A program made the position numbers and the translations under genes. This document shows, in pieces, positions 1-3,916 of a stretch of 7,448 bases of DNA. The notes beneath the pieces were generated by a model. It did no database searches and was not told the origin of the DNA. It was given only the letters and a program-made list of their open reading frames with translations. The DNA comes from Gemmatimonadota bacterium (GTDB lineage: Bacteria > Gemmatimonadota > Gemmatimonadetes > Gemmatimonadales > Gemmatimonadaceae), in contig PLMM01000391.1 of the NCBI GenBank assembly GCA_003142495.1, positions 1-7,448 on the forward strand, in the 5' to 3' direction. Numbering within the stretch: position 1 is the first letter of the stretch; every line of letters begins with the position of its first letter.

Positions 1-15
1 CTGCTGCTGCTGCTG
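1..15 (-). repeat. CAG trinucleotide run encoding poly-Gln
   Basis: Five perfect CTG units on the plus strand (CAG on the coding minus strand) run to the window edge, preceded in the reading direction by one CAA codon at 16 to 18. They encode a glutamine run at the start of the mature exported protein. The run may continue outside the window. Such a tract can vary in length by replication slippage, but only a small, cut-off copy is visible here. Confidence 0.6.
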
Positions 16-105
16 TTGAGCCCCGGTATACGCAGATGCAATTGCCGTGATGGCGGCAAGCACCACGAAGCCCGGCAGAACTGCCCACTTTTTCCGAATC
101 GTCAT
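1..105 (-). CDS. N-terminus of an exported protein (partial, runs off left edge)
   Basis: Reading the minus strand from the ATG at 105 gives 35 uninterrupted codons to the edge of the window. The product has a textbook Sec signal peptide: a basic n-region (MTIRKKW), a hydrophobic core (VLPGFVVLAAITAIA) and a likely signal peptidase I site after Ala-Ser-Ala at residue 25, or after Thr-Gly-Ala at residue 29. The mature chain then starts with at least six glutamines. No lipobox cysteine is seen in the visible part. A second in-frame ATG at 126 would add MHRFRGA; a TGA stop lies immediately upstream of it, so no longer form is possible. Neither start has a recognisable Shine-Dalgarno sequence. 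I chose 105 because it puts the charged residues at the very N-terminus. The 156-base gap after the preceding gene suggests its own promoter. The function cannot be told because the mature domain lies outside the window. Confidence 0.7.
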   Translation of the reverse strand, partial: MTIRKKWAVLPGFVVLAAITAIASAYTGAQQQQQQ

Positions 106-142
106 CGCGCCACGGAAACGGTGCATTCAGAGGGCGCCGACT

Positions 143-160
143 TTGTGAAATGCTTCACAA
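143..160. promoter_or_regulatory. CRP/FNR-family-like operator (perfect inverted repeat)
   Basis: TTGTGAAATGCTTCACAA consists of two perfect 7-base arms around ATGC. It contains TGTGA-N6-TCACA, the exact half-site and spacing pattern of Escherichia coli CRP sites, at 144 to 159. It lies in the non-coding gap before the exported-protein gene, 17 bases ahead of the ATG at 126 and 38 ahead of the ATG at 105. I infer that a CRP/FNR-superfamily regulator binds here and controls that gene. No convincing -35/-10 pair was found, so I cannot say whether it would activate or repress. A position this close to the start would suit repression, or activation of a promoter with a very short leader. The match is seen directly; the regulator and the effect are inferred. 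Confidence 0.5.
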
Positions 161-261
161 GCGGCGCGAGTGAACGGGAATTTGCATATGTGCTTCACCA
201 CGCGCAAGGAGCAGTCGGCGCAAGCGATTAGGTCGCTCACGCGCCGCGTACGCCTCCCTTC

Positions 262-1011
262 TCATGGCGCCTCCGCGAGGTTGAGCTGGCGCGTCTCCGG
301 TGGAAGAAGCTCGAGATTCGCGAACGGGGACTGCATCAGGCGGAGTGGCCACGCGCTCCCAAACAAAAAGTGTTCGGCGCCGATCGTGTGCAGCAAATGC
401 GCGAGGTCGTCCTCCGGCGGCCCCCAAATCCACGAGATGTCCCACGTCAGCCGCGCGCGCTCCTCGGGCGTGAGTCCCCAGTGCGACTCCTCGATGAGCG
501 CGCGCCCCGCGCACGTGACGACGACGTTGACGCGCGGATCCGCGCGCACGATCGCGCGAATGTGCGCGCCGCTCAAGTCCGCCGCGACGTCGAGCGCGCT
601 CCGCTGACGCACATCCTCGAAGCGCGTCGTGAGCACGAGCGGGAGCCCGATTTCGCCGCACGCGCTCGCGAGATGCGACAGCCGCGAATCGTGCGCGCCC
701 ATGCCCCACTGCTGCGGATATGCGCGGATGGCGCGCGCACCGAGCGCGTGCACGGCGACGAGCGCGGACTCCCAATGCGGCCAGTCGGGGCGAATCGCGG
801 GAACCGGATGGAGCCTCGCGCGATGCGGCTCGAGCGCCGCGAAGAGCGCGAGATTCCCGGCGGTTACGTCGCGATGAAACGCAGTCGGCAGATGAGCGAC
901 CCACGCGCCCGCGATTCCCTCTCGCTCGAGCACGCGCACGAGCACATCCGCGTCCGGATGCGGGAGCTCGCGAAAGGGGAAGGCGCCGATGAAGCAGTTG
1001 ACGTCGATCAT
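262..1011 (-). CDS. Amidohydrolase-like TIM-barrel protein lacking metal ligands
   Basis: A 249-residue protein resembling the amidohydrolase_2 fold. Recognisable pieces are a strand-1 segment IDVNCFIGAFPF, the helix-strand region ARAIRAYPQQWG at 92 to 103, IGLPLVLTTRFE at 121 to 132, VNVVVTCAG at 161 to 169 and FLFGSAWP at 215 to 222. In active relatives these segments carry HxH, a Lys, a His, another His and an Asp. Here the corresponding residues are Asn5/Phe7, Arg96, Thr128 or Thr129, Cys167 and Ala220, so no metal site is visible. The ATG at 1011 was chosen over the longer frame because it overlaps the stop of the upstream amidohydrolase by four bases (ATGA) and places the first barrel strand at the N-terminus. 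The upstream extension is Arg/Ala-rich shadow sequence. No signal peptide or membrane segment is seen. It is probably cytoplasmic and translated together with its intact neighbour. It may be a structural or regulatory partner, or an enzyme with different chemistry; the substrate is unknown. Confidence 0.8.
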   Translation of the reverse strand: MIDVNCFIGAFPFRELPHPDADVLVRVLEREGIAGAWVAHLPTAFHRDVTAGNLALFAALEPHRARLHPVPAIRPDWPHWESALVAVHALGARAIRAYPQQWGMGAHDSRLSHLASACGEIGLPLVLTTRFEDVRQRSALDVAADLSGAHIRAIVRADPRVNVVVTCAGRALIEESHWGLTPEERARLTWDISWIWGPPEDDLAHLLHTIGAEHFLFGSAWPLRLMQSPFANLELLPPETRQLNLAEAP

Positions 1012-1904
1012 TGCGGCACGCGTACGTGCGCGTCGGTGCGGCGCGCGGCGACACCGCTCGTCGGAATTCCGGGGAGCGCGTTGTGCGGGAAGATGCGCGC
1101 CGCATTGCGCCACCGCACTTCCTCGAGCTCATCGTCGGAGAGGCCCACCGCCTCGAGCGCGCGCAGTTTCGCGAGCCCCGTCTCCATGGTGATGTCGCAC
1201 CCCCACAGCAATCGCGACGCACCCACGGAGGCGTACGCGAGATCGAGCATCCCGCGATCGACGCCGCTGCCCGAGAGATCGAGGAAGATGTTCGAGATGT
1301 CGGCGACCGCCGCGCAGCTGTGCGCCCAGTCCCCGCCGCCGCCGATGTGCGCGAGAATGAACGACGCGTGCGGATGGCGCACGGCGAGGCGGCCGAGATC
1401 GACGCCGTCGGAGATCTCCTGCCCCGGCCACTCGCGCGTGCGATGCTGCCAGATGTGATGCAGCACCGGCAGCCCGCGCATCGCCGCCTGCTCGGCGATC
1501 GGATCGAGGAGCGCATCGTCGGCGCGGCGGCTCGCGGCGAGCTTGATGCCGACCGCGCCGCGCCCGACGCAGCGCTCGATCTCCTCGCGCGCGTGCGAGG
1601 TGTCATTCGGATTGACGGTGACATAGCAGCGGATGCGATCGGGATGCGCGTCCTGCAGCGCGAGCATCGCGTCGTTCCCCGACGTGACATTGGAGAATGA
1701 CGGGAAATACGTGGGCGACTTGTGGCCCCAGCTGCCGAGGATGGAGGCGATGTGCGCGCGAATGCCGATGCGCTCGCCGGCGCGGAGCCGCGATGCGTTG
1801 ACGCGCTGGTAGTCGCCGCGCCCGGAGGCCGCGTGATAGAAGTGCGCGTGCACGTCTACGAGCGGCGTGCGCCCGGCGAGCGGCTCGCTCGCGTCGTCAG
1901 CCAT
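1008..1904 (-). CDS. Amidohydrolase_2 family metal-dependent hydrolase or decarboxylase
   Basis: A 298-residue TIM-barrel metalloenzyme, close to the usual size for the amidohydrolase_2 family. Visible landmarks are VDVHAHFY with His19 and His21 (HxH on strand 1), GIKLAAS with Lys121, LPVLHHIWQ with His149/150, FILAHIGGGGDW with His186, LLWGCDI with Asp237 and the family's typical end RNAARIF at 266 to 272. All expected metal-site residues are present. The family includes hydrolases, lactonases and non-oxidative decarboxylases such as ACMSD and gamma-resorcylate decarboxylase, so the reaction cannot be fixed from sequence. The start at 1904 follows a good GAGGAG ribosome site and overlaps the aminotransferase stop by eight bases. 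The longer open frame reaching 2123 is Ser/Arg-rich and lies over the aminotransferase gene. No signal peptide is seen, so the protein is probably cytoplasmic. It likely acts on the product or precursor of the adjacent PLP enzyme. Confidence 0.88.
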   Translation of the reverse strand: MADDASEPLAGRTPLVDVHAHFYHAASGRGDYQRVNASRLRAGERIGIRAHIASILGSWGHKSPTYFPSFSNVTSGNDAMLALQDAHPDRIRCYVTVNPNDTSHAREEIERCVGRGAVGIKLAASRRADDALLDPIAEQAAMRGLPVLHHIWQHRTREWPGQEISDGVDLGRLAVRHPHASFILAHIGGGGDWAHSCAAVADISNIFLDLSGSGVDRGMLDLAYASVGASRLLWGCDITMETGLAKLRALEAVGLSDDELEEVRWRNAARIFPHNALPGIPTSGVAARRTDAHVRVPQ

Positions 1905-3129
1905 CGGCGAGCTCCTCGCGCAGCGCGACGAAGGCGGCGCTCGCGGCGCTCTCGATCTCACCGACATCGGACTCATCGTGCGCGAGCGATGCGTAGTTGT
2001 ACGCGCCGCGCTTGAAGAGCACTCCCTCCTCGATCGCGAGCTCGCCGAAGCGCGTGCGCTGATCCTCATCCTCGAAGTCGAGCAGCCACATCGGCGCGAT
2101 GCCGCGCACGGAGACGCCGCCAATCCCCGACGCGGTGATCGCGCGCTCGACCCCCTGCATCATCTCCTCACCCGCGGCCCACAGCCCCTCGCACACCTCG
2201 GCCTTCTCGTGCCAGTCGAGCACCGCGGATGCCGCCGCGAGCGCCAGCGTCTCGCCGGCGAGCGTCGACGAGATCCACGCGTCGTTCGCCGCGCGCATCA
2301 CCGCCTCGCGCCCGACGATCGCGCTGAGCGGATAGCCGTTGGCCAGCGCCTTCCCGAAGACGGCGAGATCCGGCGTGATCCCCGAGTATTCCTGAAAGCC
2401 GCCCGTGCGAAGGCGAAAGCCGGTTTTCATCTCATCGAAGATCAGCACCGCACCACGCTCGTCCGCTATTCCGCGCGCCGACTCGATCCACGCGGTGCTC
2501 GGCAGCCGCTCGATCACCGGCTCGATCACGATCGCCGCGAGATCGTCGCCCGCCTCGGCCGCCGCGCTCTCGAGTGCCGTGATGTCGTCGAAGGGGACGG
2601 CGGTGAAGTCTTCGTGCGCCCCGCGCACGGTGCCCGGCCCGCCAGTGTACCAGTCGAGCCATCCGAAGTAGCCGCAGCCGATCACCTTCGCGCGCTTCGT
2701 GTGCGCGCGCGCAATGCGCACCGCGGCGGCGACGCCCTCGGCGCCACTCTTGAGAAAGCGCACGCGCTCGGCGCACGGGATCACGTCCGAGAGTCGCTCG
2801 GCGACATCCACCTCGAGCACGTGCGAGAGTCCGGCCACATTCCCCGCCTCGGCCGCCTGAATCACGGCCTGCGTGACGGCGGCTTCCGCGTAGCCGAGGC
2901 CGACTGCGCCCAAGGCCATGATGCAGTCGATGAGCTCACGGCCGTCGGCGGTCCAGATGCGGCAGCCGGACGCGCGCACGTAGTGCGACGGCATCTGCTC
3001 GTGCGCGTCGCCGAAGAGGGTCGTGAAGCGCTTGCTTCCGGTGGACGCGCCGCCGACGATGATCTTCTCTGCACGCGTGCGCCAATCCTCGTCGGACACC
3101 TCTTCCGGATCCAGCTCTGCGTCGGTCAT
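1897..3129 (-). CDS. Class III PLP-dependent aminotransferase, GSA-aminomutase-like
   Basis: A 410-residue fold-type I PLP enzyme of class III. Landmarks in order: the N-terminal IVGGASTGSKRF region at 24 to 35, GCRIWTADGRELIDCIMALG around 55 to 74, the phosphate-binding SGAEGVAAAVRIAR at 128 to 141, the ring-stacking CGYFGWLDWY at 152 to 161 with Tyr154, Glu203 in VIEPV, the cofactor Asp232 in FDEMKTGFR, the Schiff-base Lys260 in FGKALANGYPLSAIVGR, and Thr289 in SSTLAGET. It looks closer to the GSAM-like aminotransferases of surface-polysaccharide and secondary pathways than to true HemL. The lysine loop reads NGYPLSAIVGR rather than the HemL GGGLPVGA type, and Phe155 stands where related enzymes have His. 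Automatic annotation as glutamate-1-semialdehyde aminomutase would therefore be doubtful. It starts 31 bases after trmJ and overlaps the amidohydrolase by eight bases, which links it to the two amidohydrolase genes. Amino donor and acceptor are unknown. Cytoplasmic. Confidence 0.9.
   Translation of the reverse strand: MTDAELDPEEVSDEDWRTRAEKIIVGGASTGSKRFTTLFGDAHEQMPSHYVRASGCRIWTADGRELIDCIMALGAVGLGYAEAAVTQAVIQAAEAGNVAGLSHVLEVDVAERLSDVIPCAERVRFLKSGAEGVAAAVRIARAHTKRAKVIGCGYFGWLDWYTGGPGTVRGAHEDFTAVPFDDITALESAAAEAGDDLAAIVIEPVIERLPSTAWIESARGIADERGAVLIFDEMKTGFRLRTGGFQEYSGITPDLAVFGKALANGYPLSAIVGREAVMRAANDAWISSTLAGETLALAAASAVLDWHEKAEVCEGLWAAGEEMMQGVERAITASGIGGVSVRGIAPMWLLDFEDEDQRTRFGELAIEEGVLFKRGAYNYASLAHDESDVGEIESAASAAFVALREELADG
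1912..1917 (-). promoter_or_regulatory. Shine-Dalgarno site for the amidohydrolase gene
   Basis: The minus strand reads GAGGAG followed by seven bases and then the ATG at 1904. This is a good match to the anti-16S consensus at a suitable distance, and it decides the start of the amidohydrolase in favour of 1904. It lies inside the end of the aminotransferase gene. It is the only clear ribosome site I see in the window. Confidence 0.6.
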
Positions 3130-3160
3130 GCGGGGAAGAAGCCGATGTGCGGCTGCACCG

Positions 3161-3916
3161 TCAAGTGCGGTCGTCGCGCGGCGGGGCGGCGGCGCGCTCG
3201 ATCGCGCGCATGACCTCGATTGCGATGGAGCGCATCATGTCGATCTCGCGCGCGTCGGGGGCGGCGCGGTAGGTGAGCGAGCGCAGCGAGCGGAGGACGA
3301 GCTCCTCGTTGCGCGTGCGGAAGAAGTCGATGGTCGCGAGCGACTTGTCGGCATCGGTGAAGAAGCGCTGCAGCTGCTCGGCGCTCGCGGGGGGTGCGTC
3401 CTTGCGCGGGGGCGCGAGCGTGCGCGATGCGTCGGCGGCGACATGGAGCTCGTAGAGCGCGATCAGCACGGCCTGCGCGAGGTTGAGCGATGGATGATCG
3501 CTCGTGGGAATCGTGACGACGGCGTGGGCGCGGTCCAGCGACTCATTGGAAAGGCCGTGGTCCTCGCGCCCGAAAAAAATCGCGACGGGGCCGTCCGCGG
3601 CCGCAGCGAGCATCGGCGTAGCGACCTCGCGGGGCGACGTGAGCTTCCACTTGGTTTTGCGACGCCGCGCGGTGAAGCCGGCGGCGAAGACGCAGTCCGC
3701 GATCGCGGCATCGAGCGTGTGGTAGTGCTGGATCTGGGCGACGATGTCACGGGTGTCGTGCGCGACGCGCTCGACTCGCGACGGATCGTACTCGACGGGA
3801 TCGACCAGGCGCAGCTGCTTCACATCCATGTTCTTCATCGCGCGCACGACGGCGGCGATGTTGACCGGATCCTGCGGCTCGACGAGCACCACGCAGACGT
3901 TGTCGAGCGCGCTCAC
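3161..3916 (-). CDS. trmJ: tRNA (cytidine/uridine-32-2'-O)-methyltransferase TrmJ-like, SpoU family
   Basis: A 251-residue SAM-dependent methyltransferase of the SpoU/TrmH (SPOUT) superfamily. The three knot motifs are all present: motif 1 DPVNIAAVVRAMKNM at 16 to 30 with Asn19 and Arg25, motif 2 AIFFGREDHGLSNE at 112 to 125, and motif 3 SLNLAQAVLIALYEL at 143 to 157. The C-terminal helical tail (QLQRFFTDADKSLATIDFF, then the REIDMMRSIAIEVMRAIER region) is of the TrmJ type, which methylates the 2'-hydroxyl of nucleotide 32 in tRNA anticodon loops. The GTG at 3916 overlaps the lyase stop by four bases (GTGA). It was preferred over the longer open frame to 4252 because that extension is Arg-rich shadow sequence and motif 1 begins only about 15 residues after the GTG. 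No Shine-Dalgarno is seen, so translation probably depends on coupling. The family is firm. The exact target nucleotide is inferred, as close relatives modify other RNA positions. Confidence 0.9.
   Translation of the reverse strand: MSALDNVCVVLVEPQDPVNIAAVVRAMKNMDVKQLRLVDPVEYDPSRVERVAHDTRDIVAQIQHYHTLDAAIADCVFAAGFTARRRKTKWKLTSPREVATPMLAAAADGPVAIFFGREDHGLSNESLDRAHAVVTIPTSDHPSLNLAQAVLIALYELHVAADASRTLAPPRKDAPPASAEQLQRFFTDADKSLATIDFFRTRNEELVLRSLRSLTYRAAPDAREIDMMRSIAIEVMRAIERAAAPPRDDRT

Noticed and set aside
179..207. TTGCGC, 17 bases, CAAATT as a sigma70-type promoter for the exported-protein gene
   Set aside because: The -10 match is only about three of six bases. AT-rich sequence is present, but there is too little to call a promoter.
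218..242. Small hairpin (AGCGA/TCGCT arms around TTAGG, with outer GCG/CGC) downstream of the last amidohydrolase, as a possible terminator
   Set aside because: Only a five-pair inner stem with mismatches and no T-run after it. In such GC-rich sequence this arises easily by chance, so it is not called as a terminator.
370..1458. A 362-codon plus-strand open frame opposite the amidohydrolases
   Set aside because: Same antisense GC effect: Arg-rich, with no motif, and conflicting with two supported genes.
155..1690. A 511-codon open frame on the minus strand, in another frame across both amidohydrolase genes
   Set aside because: The translation is dominated by Arg, Ser and Ala with no domain signal, and it overlaps two genes that carry clear motifs. 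It is a typical high-GC shadow frame.
3130..3160. Possible promoter or terminator between trmJ and the aminotransferase gene
   Set aside because: Only 31 bases, with a four-pair GCCG/CGGC stem and no promoter boxes. It is better read as a short intra-operon spacer.
1867..3213. A 448-codon plus-strand open frame opposite the aminotransferase
   Set aside because: Arg/Ala/His/Asp-rich antisense translation without recognisable motifs. The real protein on the other strand has all PLP landmarks.
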